From: Pseudoalteromonas xiamenensis
Lineage (GTDB): Bacteria; Pseudomonadota; Gammaproteobacteria; Enterobacterales; Alteromonadaceae
NCBI RefSeq assembly: GCF_042431545.1
Contig: NZ_JBHLYX010000016.1
Direction: 5' to 3' (one strand)
DNA: 64,000 nt
How positions within the stretch are numbered: the stretch's first letter is position 1; every line of letters starts with the position of its first letter. A program made the translations under genes and the position numbers. Below the pieces are notes generated by a model. The model worked only from the letters and a program-made list of their open reading frames with translations. It had not been told where the DNA came from and made no database searches. Of this stretch, positions 54,914 to 63,697 are shown one piece after another.

Positions 54914-55876
54914 ATGACTCAAAAACTGACTTTTTTTATTGCCGATGGATTTCAAGCACTCGATTTATTTGGCCCGCTTGATGCCTTTATGGAAACCAAC
55001 ACGCTGGTTCAGAATGCGTATCAAACTCAGCTTTTGAGTCTGCATCCTGGGTTGATTGCGACTGCGTATGGACAACAGGTTCATGCCGAAGCTGGATTAA
55101 ATGATAACGTGCGCTGTGACACCCTCATATTATGCGGTGGCGTGGGTATGCGAACGTTAAAGTTAACGGTGCAGCAAGCGACGCAGCTGCGAGCTATCGC
55201 TGATAATGCGAGTCGCGTGATTAGTATTTGCACCGGTTCGTTTTTACTCCCACAAATCTACCCTGAAAAATCGTTAACGATTACGACGCATTGGCGCCAT
55301 TGTCAGCAACTCGCTGAGCAATTTCCGCAGTGTCATGTGAAACTCGACCCGCTATTTATTAACGATGGCACGGTGTGGTCGTCTGCAGGGGTCTTGTCTG
55401 GGGTGGATCTGGCGCTTGCGTTGATTGGTGAGGATTTTGGTAAAGCGATGGCGGCCAAAGTGGCGAAAGAACTCGTTGTGTATTTGCAGCGTAGTGGCCA
55501 ACAAACACAATATTCCGATCTGTTAGCAATACAAACGGGTGAAAGCCAGCGTTTATCAACACTGATTGAATGGCTGCCATCGCAACTGCATCACACGACA
55601 ACCGTTGCACAAATGGCAGAAAAAGCCTGTTTAAGTGAACGCCAACTTACCCGTTTGTTCAAGTCGCACCTCGGCAGTAGCCCGAGCCAATATGTTCGAA
55701 AGCTTCGTTTAGAGCGTGCAAGAGATCTACTTTCTCAATCTCAAGCAAGTCTTACAAACGTCGCGACGAAAGTGGGTTTTAACAACTACGACAGTTTCAG
55801 ACGTGCTTTTTCCCAATACTTCGGTGTTTCACCGTCTGTATTTGTTCAACACCAAGGGAGAGAAGAACATGCATAA
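54914..55876 (+). CDS. GlxA-like regulator: DJ-1/PfpI domain with AraC HTH
   Basis: About 320 residues from ATG 54914, with AGGAGG upstream. The DJ-1/PfpI part has ADGFQALDLFGPLDAFME, LILCGGVGMRTL and the nucleophile-elbow cysteine in SICTGSFLLPQ. The C-terminal AraC pair is VAQMAEKACLSERQLTRLFK and LTNVATKVGFNNYDSFRRAF. GlxA-type proteins usually control transport or catabolism of amine or amino-acid substrates. The stop lies inside the start of the S41 peptidase gene (8-bp overlap). Confidence 0.9.
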   Translation: MTQKLTFFIADGFQALDLFGPLDAFMETNTLVQNAYQTQLLSLHPGLIATAYGQQVHAEAGLNDNVRCDTLILCGGVGMRTLKLTVQQATQLRAIADNASRVISICTGSFLLPQIYPEKSLTITTHWRHCQQLAEQFPQCHVKLDPLFINDGTVWSSAGVLSGVDLALALIGEDFGKAMAAKVAKELVVYLQRSGQQTQYSDLLAIQTGESQRLSTLIEWLPSQLHHTTTVAQMAEKACLSERQLTRLFKSHLGSSPSQYVRKLRLERARDLLSQSQASLTNVATKVGFNNYDSFRRAFSQYFGVSPSVFVQHQGREEHA

Positions 55877-57110
55877 GTGGTATTTACTCAGTTTAATGTT
55901 GTTTAGCCTTAGCAAGGCATATAGCTTATCTGGTACACAACTGGATAACTGGCGAGAAGACATTCACTATTTACAAGAGCAAGTGAAAACGCATCACTTA
56001 AATGCTTTTCATAGCCAGCCAGAGTCCGATTTTGATAACCAAGTTAACGCGATTCTTGCGCATTTACCTAAGCTCTCTGAAGCGGAAGTGGAATCGCAAT
56101 TGATGAAACTTATGGCGAGCATCAAAGATGGCCATTCAAATTATTACCCGATGTCTGGCCCTCATCAGCATTTTCCATTTCAGTTTTTATACATTGATGG
56201 AGCACTGCGAATTGTTGGGGCAACACCGACGTATGAGGCCTTGATTGGTAGCGAAGTAGTGGCTATCGATGGGGTGACTATTCCGCAGGTCTTTGAGCAG
56301 TTGCAGCCTTATTTGTACGGTGTTGACAATCGTTACAGTGCACAAGACCGATTTGCGTTTCAAATAACATTAGCAAAAGTACTGTTTGCTGTTGGTATAA
56401 CCAAATCTCCATCATCAGCGACGTTCACCTTCAATGTGAGTGGAAAGCCCCAATCTCAAGCCGTTGATGTTGTTGAAATGAGTAAGTTTGCCAGCATACA
56501 GACGGCACTGCCAAAACAACGGGAATGGGCAAAAGAGAATGATATCGGCATGCCCGGTATTCAAATGCGCTATTTTGACGCGACGAAAACAGCCTATTTT
56601 GATTTTGACACCTACCCCACTTTTGACGAGGTCATTGATTCGTGTACTTCCTTGATTAAACAACTGACAAAACGACAAACACAGCACCTTATTATCGATC
56701 TTCGAGACAATGGCGGTGGTAGTTTTTATACCGGACTTGCATTTTCTTCGTGTTTATCTCATCTCGATACGGTGAATTGGCAACGAGGTGTCGTTGTTTT
56801 AATCAATGGTGGGACGTTTTCTGCGGCCATGAGCAATGCTGCGCAATATCATCAAATTTTAAATGCGACGTTGATCGGTTCGCCAACGGGTGGCGATCCC
56901 AACCACTACGGAGAACTTTTGATGTTCACTTTGCCTCATTCTGAACGTCGTTTTAGTGTATCTGAGCGGTATTATGCTTTTGTTGAAACACCAACAGACG
57001 CGCTGTATCCCGCTATTCCAGTTACGCCGAGTTGGCAGGACATACTCAACAACACGGATGTGGTATTGAATAAAGCGTTTGACTATTTAAGTGTTAAACC
57101 AAAGCACTGA
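55869..57110 (+). CDS. Secreted S41-type peptidase
   Basis: 413 residues from ATG 55869 (GGGAGAG upstream), giving a signal peptide (WYLLSLMLFSLSKAYS). The C-terminal part has the S41 core: LIIDLRDNGGGSF near 280, the nucleophile serine region GGTFSAAMSNAAQY, and PTGGDPNHYGE. Residues 30-250 form a helical and PDZ-like lead. It overlaps the GlxA-like gene by 8 bp and the converging LysR gene by 17 bp at its 3' end. Confidence 0.87.
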   Translation: MHKWYLLSLMLFSLSKAYSLSGTQLDNWREDIHYLQEQVKTHHLNAFHSQPESDFDNQVNAILAHLPKLSEAEVESQLMKLMASIKDGHSNYYPMSGPHQHFPFQFLYIDGALRIVGATPTYEALIGSEVVAIDGVTIPQVFEQLQPYLYGVDNRYSAQDRFAFQITLAKVLFAVGITKSPSSATFTFNVSGKPQSQAVDVVEMSKFASIQTALPKQREWAKENDIGMPGIQMRYFDATKTAYFDFDTYPTFDEVIDSCTSLIKQLTKRQTQHLIIDLRDNGGGSFYTGLAFSSCLSHLDTVNWQRGVVVLINGGTFSAAMSNAAQYHQILNATLIGSPTGGDPNHYGELLMFTLPHSERRFSVSERYYAFVETPTDALYPAIPVTPSWQDILNNTDVVLNKAFDYLSVKPKH

Positions 57111-58005
57111 GCTCAGATTCCCAATATGGCGTATCACCAAACCAAGTACTAAGAAAGTCGATGAAAACGCGTAATTTGGGCGGCACAAGGCGAGAGCTTG
57201 GGTAAACCGCCCAGATTGCAACATCAATATCCAAAGGATATTCGTCAAGTACTTGTACAAGCTCGCCGCGTTGGAGGTGCTTATAAATATTCCACGTAGA
57301 GCTAATGGCCAGCCCCAATCCTTCAAGGCTTGCATCTCGCATTGATTCACCATTGTCGGTGCGAATTTTGGTGTTGGTTTTTATCGCAATTTTCCCTTCC
57401 GCGGTTTTAAAGGTCCAAATATCTCTGTCTCTGAAGTTAACGCACTGATGGTGTTTCACATCGTTGGGGTGCATTGGTATCCCGAATTGTTCTAAGTAAC
57501 TTGGGGATGCGCACACGATACGCCTATCGTTCGCTAATTTTCGCGCAATGAGGTTGGAGTCTTTCAGCGGCGCACTGCGAATAGCCACATCAAAGCCCCC
57601 TTCCACTAGATCGACCATTGCATCCGAAAAGCTCATGTCTATTTGGATATCTGGGTATTTTTTTAAAAACGACCCAATAGCTGGAACTAAATGTTGTCGC
57701 CCAAATGAAGCGGATGCGGTCATGCGTAGAATTCCTTTGGGATTTGTATTGCCCGAGCCAACCGCTGCTCTTGCCGCTTCAACCGCCGAGAGCACACTTT
57801 CAGCATGTGGCAGGAAAATACGACCTTCTTCAGTTAGGGAGATTTGTCGAGTAGTACGATAGATCAGCTTGACCCCCAACGACTTTTCCAGCTTATTGAG
57901 ATGCGTGCTTGCCACCGCTGCGGACAACCCCAATTCTTGACCAGCTTGGCTAATGTTTAACGTATTCGCAACGCGAATAAAGAGTTGTAAGTGTTCAATG
58001 TTCAT
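57094..58005 (-). CDS. LysR-family regulator
   Basis: About 303 residues from ATG 58005; a TTG two codons upstream also opens the frame. HTH: LNISQAGQELGLSAAVASTH then LNKLEKSLGVKLIYRTTR; substrate domain FDVAIRSAPLKDSNLIAR. It is divergent from a nitroreductase gene across about 140 bp; LysR proteins next to nitroreductase genes usually control them. Its last 17 bp overlap the S41 peptidase gene. Confidence 0.9.
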   Translation of the reverse strand: MNIEHLQLFIRVANTLNISQAGQELGLSAAVASTHLNKLEKSLGVKLIYRTTRQISLTEEGRIFLPHAESVLSAVEAARAAVGSGNTNPKGILRMTASASFGRQHLVPAIGSFLKKYPDIQIDMSFSDAMVDLVEGGFDVAIRSAPLKDSNLIARKLANDRRIVCASPSYLEQFGIPMHPNDVKHHQCVNFRDRDIWTFKTAEGKIAIKTNTKIRTDNGESMRDASLEGLGLAISSTWNIYKHLQRGELVQVLDEYPLDIDVAIWAVYPSSRLVPPKLRVFIDFLSTWFGDTPYWESELSALV

Positions 58006-58141
58006 TTTCAATAAAATCTAAAAAGTGTTTATCGATTAACAGGTATTATCAATAAATAGTTTATTTCATAGAATGCAACTCCACAAGCTAAGGTATCTTG
58101 CGTAAAGCAGGTGTTGTTGTAGAAATAACTATTGAGGATCA

Positions 58142-58849
58142 ATGATGGGATCAACTATCGATAACCAAGCAATGCATCAGGCATTGCAAACCGCATTTGA
58201 ATTTCGTCATGCGACCAAAGTGTTTGACGACACGAAAAAGGTAGCCGATGCCGATTTTAATCGTATTTTAGAAGCCGCTCGATTATCACCGAGTTCATTC
58301 GGTATGGAACCATGGAATCTCTTGGTCGTTCAGTCACCTGAAAAACGTGAATTATTTCGAGAGTTTAGTTGGGGTGCGAATGGTGCATTTAATGGCTCTA
58401 AGGGTCAATTAGGCACGGCGAGTCACTTTGTGATCTTTTTGGCGCATACCGATGTTAACATGCGACACAACAGTGAATATTTACAAAATCACATGAAAAA
58501 CGTAAAGCAATTGCCAAGTGAGGTTATTGACTTTATGAATACGGCGTATCAAAAGTTCCAAGAACATGATTTTGGTATTGAAGGCCGTCGCCAGATTACG
58601 GATTGGTCTGCTAAGCAAGCTTATATCGCGTTGGGTAACATGATGACGTCAGCGGCGTTACTGGGCATTGATTCTTGCCCTATTGAAGGATTTGAATTAG
58701 ACAAAGCAACCGACGTATTAAAGACGCATTTTGGTATCGATACTGAGCGTTATGTACCGTGTGTAATGGCGGCATTTGGTTACCGTCTCGAAGACCCATC
58801 ACGTGATAAAACGCGTCGTACTTTAGAACAAATGGTGACGTGGTTTTAA
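58142..58849 (+). CDS. Nitroreductase-family NAD(P)H-dependent oxidoreductase
   Basis: 235 residues of the NfsB-like flavoprotein family: FEFRHATKVFDD at the N-terminus, ILEAARLSPSSFGMEPWNLL giving FMN contacts, and WSAKQAYIALGNMMTSAALLG, CPIEGFE and VMAAFGYR. These enzymes reduce nitroaromatics, quinones or dihydropteridines. ATG-ATG start with GAGGATCA upstream. Divergent from the LysR gene. Confidence 0.92.
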   Translation: MMGSTIDNQAMHQALQTAFEFRHATKVFDDTKKVADADFNRILEAARLSPSSFGMEPWNLLVVQSPEKRELFREFSWGANGAFNGSKGQLGTASHFVIFLAHTDVNMRHNSEYLQNHMKNVKQLPSEVIDFMNTAYQKFQEHDFGIEGRRQITDWSAKQAYIALGNMMTSAALLGIDSCPIEGFELDKATDVLKTHFGIDTERYVPCVMAAFGYRLEDPSRDKTRRTLEQMVTWF

Positions 58850-58873
58850 ACTCACCGGCGGCGTCAGGCCTGC

Positions 58874-60337
58874 CTATGCGGATGGCCTGACATGCCTTGC
58901 TAAAATACGGGTATTTTCTTGTCTCACTTCGACACGTTTTTGATATGACCAAAGACGTTCTCTTGCTGCGGCCGACGCTTTAGTCACATCAATAATAGGA
59001 TGCAGATAACGAGAATCCTCACTCACGCCATACATGATCGCTTCCATTTGCGTGAGCCGACTAGGATCATGAGCTAGTGTGGCTGGCAGTTCTGCCAATT
59101 CGGGTAACCATTTTTTGATGAATACACCATCGGGATCATGTTCTTGGGCTTGTTTGATCGGATTGTAAATGCGGATTGTGTTCATCCCTGTGACACCCGA
59201 TTGCATTTGAAACTGGGGATAATGGATCCCTGGTTCAAAATCTAAAAACAGTCGAGCTAGGTGAGTAACACCGAGTCGCCAATCAATGTTCAAATGATGG
59301 GTTAGTACACTCACTAGCATCGCACGCATTCTAAAATTTAAATACCCAGTGTGTATCAAGCAGCGCATGCAGGCATCCACCAGAGGTATACCCGTTTTTC
59401 CTGACTTCCAAGCTTCCAAATCGTCGTTGATTTCTGGAAAGGTGCGGTAGGGGAATTGTGCGTAACCTTGATTAACTGGTCGAAACTCCATATCGCATTC
59501 CGATTCAAATTTTTGTATGAAATGACAATGCCAATGCAGCCGTGACACAAGGGCGACTAAGCTGCGACGAAATCCTTTATCTTGCCAGTGTGTTAGTACA
59601 GTTTGATAGGTTTCACGAAGTGACAGGTTTCCCCACGCTAGATAAGGAGAGAGGCGTGAGCAGGCAGCCCGACTCGCGTGGGGTTTTGAAATGTTGTACG
59701 CGTAGCTTTTTCCGCGCCTGAGAAAAAAGTCATTCAACGTCGCCCAGCCAAGTGTCGGACCGCCCGTCTGCATACCTCTATGTTTGTTTACCCACGTGTC
59801 TACGGGGTTTATCACAAAGCAATCCAAACAGTCAGTATTTAACCACGTAGCTTGCTCAAAATTGGGCGTATCGAGTGGAGAACGCATAAACTCAATCCAT
59901 TTTTTATCCCAGTCCACTCGGGACGATAAACCTCGGATCACAGCTCCGCTTTGGTATTCAAGCCAAGGAATATTCAACTGGGTGAGCTGCTGGTGGATGT
60001 CTTTGTCGCGTTGAAAGGTATTGTGTAATCCAATTTCTTGATGAGAGTACACGCACGAGATTGAGAAATGTTGTGCCAAGGTATCAAAGATACGCTGCGC
60101 ATCAGCGTTCAGAACATAAATGCGAGCCTGATAAGGGGCTAACTGTGAGTTTAGGTCTTGCAAGGATTGCCAAACAAATCGCCAATGCCGTTCATCGTAA
60201 TGAGGATCTGCAAGTAAAAACGGCTCAAAGAGGTAAAGTAGTAATACCGGCCTACCCCGGTTGATAGCCTCTTTTAAAGGCTTGTGATCTGTTATACGAA
60301 GATCTCGTTTAAACCAAACCACGCTGATGTCTATCAA
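58874..60337 (-). CDS. Cryptochrome/DNA photolyase family flavoprotein
   Basis: 487 residues. The N-terminal photolyase domain starts VVWFKRDLRITDH; FAD-binding half contains SRLHWHCHFIQKFE, KTGIPLVDACMRCLIHTGYL and LTHHLNIDWRLG. The loop usually reading AGTGTDAAPYFRIFNP is altered to SGVTGMNTIRIYNP, which sets it apart from the E. coli PhrB class and fits a distinct photolyase/cryptochrome subgroup. Start TTG with GGGG before it. Converges on the nitroreductase gene with a 24-bp gap. Whether it repairs DNA or senses light cannot be read from the sequence. Confidence 0.88.
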   Translation of the reverse strand: MIDISVVWFKRDLRITDHKPLKEAINRGRPVLLLYLFEPFLLADPHYDERHWRFVWQSLQDLNSQLAPYQARIYVLNADAQRIFDTLAQHFSISCVYSHQEIGLHNTFQRDKDIHQQLTQLNIPWLEYQSGAVIRGLSSRVDWDKKWIEFMRSPLDTPNFEQATWLNTDCLDCFVINPVDTWVNKHRGMQTGGPTLGWATLNDFFLRRGKSYAYNISKPHASRAACSRLSPYLAWGNLSLRETYQTVLTHWQDKGFRRSLVALVSRLHWHCHFIQKFESECDMEFRPVNQGYAQFPYRTFPEINDDLEAWKSGKTGIPLVDACMRCLIHTGYLNFRMRAMLVSVLTHHLNIDWRLGVTHLARLFLDFEPGIHYPQFQMQSGVTGMNTIRIYNPIKQAQEHDPDGVFIKKWLPELAELPATLAHDPSRLTQMEAIMYGVSEDSRYLHPIIDVTKASAAARERLWSYQKRVEVRQENTRILARHVRPSA

Positions 60338-60493
60338 TGATTACCCCAAATTGACTGTTTGACTCAAGCTGGGTTGTACGTAGTAACTTGATGGAGCGAT
60401 TTATTTGTTTCGAATAAAAAGAAAGTAGCGCTTGTTTTCATGGCAACCAACCCAATATCCACAACATTCTTGTGATGGAAACATGATGAGCGC

Positions 60494-60742
60494 ATGGACG
60501 TTAACGAACTCGTTTTTTTTGCGATGTTTTTGCTAATCCCACTTATTTTTGGCCGACGACTTATTCGCTGGGCCAAAAAAATGCCTAAAGGTGCTTATTT
60601 ATTAATCGCATTCTTGCCGCTCATCACATTATTTCCAATCCCACCTCCAGCGTTTAAAAATGTGGAAAAGGCGAAACAGGAACAACGTAAACCCAAAAAG
60701 CAAAATGATGATCCCCTCTTAAAGAACATCAAAAAGCATTAA
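60494..60742 (+). CDS. Small membrane protein with basic tail
   Basis: 82 residues: two hydrophobic segments (LVFFAMFLLIPLIFG, AYLLIAFLPLITLFPI) and a charged end with repeated Lys and Gln (AKQEQRKPKKQ). No family recognised. It lies opposite the photolyase gene, divergent across about 150 bp. Confidence 0.6.
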   Translation: MDVNELVFFAMFLLIPLIFGRRLIRWAKKMPKGAYLLIAFLPLITLFPIPPPAFKNVEKAKQEQRKPKKQNDDPLLKNIKKH

Positions 60743-60774
60743 GTTCAGAGGAGTGGGAGGAAAACCATCCATTA

Positions 60775-61200
60775 CTACAGTGATAGACTTACCCACTGCT
60801 GCTTGAGACCAATGCAGTGAAGAAGTCCTATAACTAAGCAAATGGTTGAGCTCCAAATCCAAAATTCGACGGAGCGACCCATGGGGGACAGGATAAAGAA
60901 AAACCCAGCTATACCTCTTGTTGTGTAGACCAAGCAGATAGCGATTAGAACTAAACGGGTAAAAGGGAGTTTTTGGATGATGCCTGCGCCAGAAAAGGCG
61001 TATAACGCCCAAACACTGAGTACTATAGCCACCCCACACGTTATCCATGTAGGCTTAGGACTACCTTGCTCAGCGAGTCTTGCCATTTGTTCGCCAGCGC
61101 CAAAAAAGCGATACCAAGGCGCGCCAAAGTAAATACAACCTAAATGCATCACCGCTGCGATGGCACTGAGAAAACCCGCAATCGCAAGATAGATGTTCAT
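60775..61200 (-). CDS. Uncharacterised four-helix membrane protein
   Basis: 141 residues with four membrane helices (LAIAGFLSAIAAVMHLGCIY, ITCGVAIVLSVWALYAF, LVLIAICLVYTTRGIAGFFF and IWSSTICLVIGLLHCIGL). The pattern GAPWYRFFGAGEQMA near 30 is found in a small conserved gammaproteobacterial family of unknown function. No partner gene is near on the same strand. Confidence 0.75.
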   Translation of the reverse strand: MNIYLAIAGFLSAIAAVMHLGCIYFGAPWYRFFGAGEQMARLAEQGSPKPTWITCGVAIVLSVWALYAFSGAGIIQKLPFTRLVLIAICLVYTTRGIAGFFFILSPMGRSVEFWIWSSTICLVIGLLHCIGLKQQWVSLSL

Positions 61201-61486
61201 GCTTTTTGACGTCCTTGTTATGCCATTTTTTGTGAATAGATCCTAAAGTGGAAAAGGTCAACTTAAACGGTCAGATCCAATAGTTTGGCGGTAACCGATT
61301 CTATCAGACGTTTTGTGCACGATGGACTATGAACCGCCTCATCATGCAAGGCGCAAAATCAGCCCCCTAGCCGCTTGCTTCCCTATTATTAAACATTGTT
61401 ATAAAAAGTACCTAAAACCCACTATTGGGAAGAATTACGTGGGCCAAAATTCGATCGAAGCAAATTAGCCCACAGTATTACTGTCT

Positions 61487-61912
61487 CTAGGAGCATTTGA
61501 CCGAGTCATCGCGTTTTTTTAAATTTGAATCAAAAAATTGTATAAGTTGCTTCATTCCTTCCCAGTCAATTTCGCTTAAATGACGCTGCATTAAACTTAC
61601 CGCTTTTGCTTTGTAATCGGATGCTTTTAAGTTGTCTCCCGAATTTTCGTAGACTAACCCCAGTCGAGCATAGGTAATAGCCAGATTATCAGGTCCAATC
61701 TTATCGAGCAGCGCTAAAGATTGGTCTGACTCCAGCAACCGAGCAAGCGTTTGAAGCGCGGATTTTGCGGTCTCTGGCGAATCACACATATAATGCTTTT
61801 GAGCAACATCAATTTCATTGAGCACAAACTCAGGAGTGAGTTGATTGGCTAAGGAAGATGTTGAAATTGTTGATAATATTAACGCGGAAAATAAAGTGTT
61901 AATGTATTTCAT
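61487..61912 (-). CDS. Secreted TPR-like hypothetical protein
   Basis: 141 residues with a signal peptide (LFSALILSTISTSSLANQ). The mature part is helical with a TPR-like unit (ITYARLGLVYENSGDNLKAS DY.. in two repeats near 85-105). Two cysteines, one in MCDSPETAK and one at the end (VKCS). No function assigned. The 286 bp upstream-facing gap to 61200 shows no gene. Confidence 0.6.
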   Translation of the reverse strand: MKYINTLFSALILSTISTSSLANQLTPEFVLNEIDVAQKHYMCDSPETAKSALQTLARLLESDQSLALLDKIGPDNLAITYARLGLVYENSGDNLKASDYKAKAVSLMQRHLSEIDWEGMKQLIQFFDSNLKKRDDSVKCS

Positions 61913-62094
61913 CTCGAGTCCTTGTTACTAATTTCCAATACAAAGCGACAGTGCCAAACTGTTGACTTATTAACAATACGTTACCAGTTTGCCAGAGTGG
62001 GTACAAGCAATACTATCTTTCGCATCAGGCCCGAACATGTCACCGTCGCCGTATATGACAGTCGTGGCCTGAGGTGACTTTGTATGAATTAACC

Positions 62095-62478
62095 TTATTG
62101 CTTTAACTTTCTTTGTTCCAGCACATCTTTAAACGCAAACATGCCATTGAGCGCTGCGGGAAACCCGGCGTAAACGGACATCTGAAGAAGGATTTCTTTG
62201 ATTTCATCTTCTGTGCATCCAACATTAAGTGCTGCATCTAAATGAACCTTTAGTTGTGGTGTACAGTGACCGAGAGCGGTTAACGCGGCGATAGTCGCTA
62301 TCTCTCTCGATTTTAAATCCAAACCCGAACGGGCATAGATATCACCAAAGGGATACTCAATAGTGTACTTGGCCAAATCAGGGCAAATATCCTGCAAGCT
62401 TTCAATGACGTTTTGACCCGCCTCGCCATCAATTTGCTCAAGCAGTTTAAGTCCGATATTGAAACGTGAATTTTCCAT
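62095..62478 (-). CDS. Carboxymuconolactone decarboxylase-family protein
   Basis: About 127 residues from ATG 62478, which has AGGAG 7 bp before it; the longer reading from 62529 passes through the promoter. Features of CMD/AhpD-like enzymes: GDIYARSGLDLKSREIATIA, then ALTALGHCTPQLKVHLDAA and CTEDEIKEILLQMSVYAGFP. The CxxC pair of AhpD is absent. It is preceded by a MerR-type gene and a MerR-type promoter at 62509-62539. Confidence 0.88.
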   Translation of the reverse strand: MENSRFNIGLKLLEQIDGEAGQNVIESLQDICPDLAKYTIEYPFGDIYARSGLDLKSREIATIAALTALGHCTPQLKVHLDAALNVGCTEDEIKEILLQMSVYAGFPAALNGMFAFKDVLEQRKLKQ

Positions 62479-62508
62479 GAGAATGCTCCTACTTGTAAAA
62501 TTAGGAGC

Positions 62509-62539
62509 AGCATAAAAGTTAGAGTTCACTCTAAGTCAA
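62509..62539 (-). promoter_or_regulatory. MerR-type promoter with 19-bp spacer
   Basis: Read leftward: -35 TTGACT (62539-62534), -10 TATGCT (62514-62509), spacer exactly 19 bp, with a perfect dyad TTAGAGT-TC-ACTCTAA (62519-62534) between. This is the classic overlong MerR-activated promoter. It overlaps the last codons of merR and drives the CMD gene. Confidence 0.85.
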
Positions 62540-62892
62540 CGAACTTTATTGGCTTTATACAGATTGATTTTCTCTTCAAGCGCCGCAAGATGCATTTTTT
62601 GTTGAGAGATATGTTGTTTTAGGTTTTTTTGGTGGTGTTCAAGTAGTCTTTGGCGCTCAAGTGCCGTTTGTGGCCCAGCTTCTCTCAGCGTAGCGTATGC
62701 TAAAATGTCGTCCAGCGGCATGGCTGTTTCTTTCAAGCGTTTAATAAATGCAACCCATTGTACGTCTTTAGAAGAGTAAACGCGGTGACCACTGCTATTT
62801 CTTTGGATATTTTTAAGCAATCCGATTTTTTCATAATATCGGAGTGTGTAAGAGGATAAGCCAACTAAACTCGCAAATTCCTTCATATTCAT
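62536..62892 (-). CDS. MerR-family regulator
   Basis: 118 residues. N-terminal HTH: MKEFASLVGLSSYTLRYYEK then IGLLKNIQRNSSGHRVY; a coiled coil (LERQRLLEHHQKNLKQHISQ) follows. No cysteine metal site is present, so it probably senses an organic signal or redox state. The promoter at 62509-62539 is in its 3' end and drives the CMD gene, the likely target. Confidence 0.92.
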   Translation of the reverse strand: MNMKEFASLVGLSSYTLRYYEKIGLLKNIQRNSSGHRVYSSKDVQWVAFIKRLKETAMPLDDILAYATLREAGPQTALERQRLLEHHQKNLKQHISQQKMHLAALEEKINLYKANKVR

Positions 62893-63085
62893 TTTGGTGT
62901 CGCCTATTAAAATCTATCGCAATATGATGAGTAGTCGTGATTGATAGTGCCACCTTTTGTAGCTTTCCTTCCAGAATAAAAATGACGAACGCCGCAGAGT
63001 TCGTTTGCTTTTAGATTTCATTACGCTCTTCAAATAAAGCTTGAAACGTGTCAACGCTCTTTAGGATGGTCAGCTGAAAACAAAA

Positions 63086-63104
63086 AAGCGCCTTAACGGC
63101 GCTT
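63086..63104 (-). terminator. Terminator of the gene at 63124
   Basis: On the minus strand AAGCGCC, GTTAA loop, GGCGCTT, then TTTT, directly after the stop at 63124. Confidence 0.85.
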
Positions 63105-63123
63105 ATAAATTTCTTTTTCTTTA

Positions 63124-63618
63124 TCAGGCTCTTAGGCACTGTGCGTACTGACTATTGCGCAAATTATTGGTGAACAAATGAATGAACAAGCCATGTTGAC
63201 CAATGCTTTGCCAAATGTAGTCGTCACCTGATGGGCAAAGCGATTGCTGAATATAACGCTTTTGATCTTCAGCCGATAAGGCAAGCTCATTTGGAATTTG
63301 GACGTAAACGCCAATTTCGCTGTCGCCAAATTTTACGCGGCTGAGTTGCCAGCTTCCCATCATAAATTGTTTAGAAAAGTGGCGTTCAATTACTTGCTTT
63401 GTGTTTGCAGATAATGTGTTAACGCTTACTTGTGTTTCTTTATCCATCATGCGGTAGCCAAAAATGCAGGCTAAGGTGATAAAGAAAATCATCAGCCAAA
63501 CATGGGTAGAAGGTCGCTTCCTTGCGACTGCTTTACTCTGCTTTCGGCCCGTTTTTTTATTCGCTCGAGAGTCTACAATTCTAAGCCATTCTTCATGCTT
63601 TATAGTGCGATTTTCCAT
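63124..63618 (-). CDS. Single-pass membrane protein of unknown function
   Basis: 164 residues: a basic cytoplasmic start (KKTGRKQSKAVARKRPS), one membrane helix near 45-62 (WLMIFFITLACIFGYRMM), and a periplasmic domain of about 95 residues with two cysteines (SLCPSGDD and YAQCLRA). No family recognised. It is followed by a strong terminator and preceded by a kinase gene on the same strand with 79 bp between. Confidence 0.65.
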   Translation of the reverse strand: MENRTIKHEEWLRIVDSRANKKTGRKQSKAVARKRPSTHVWLMIFFITLACIFGYRMMDKETQVSVNTLSANTKQVIERHFSKQFMMGSWQLSRVKFGDSEIGVYVQIPNELALSAEDQKRYIQQSLCPSGDDYIWQSIGQHGLFIHLFTNNLRNSQYAQCLRA

Positions 63619-63697
63619 AAAATTGCTCCTGTTCTCTATATTTAGAATTTAAGCAAAGCAATGTGGATGAAAAATGGATGAATTGGGGAGATTCCCG

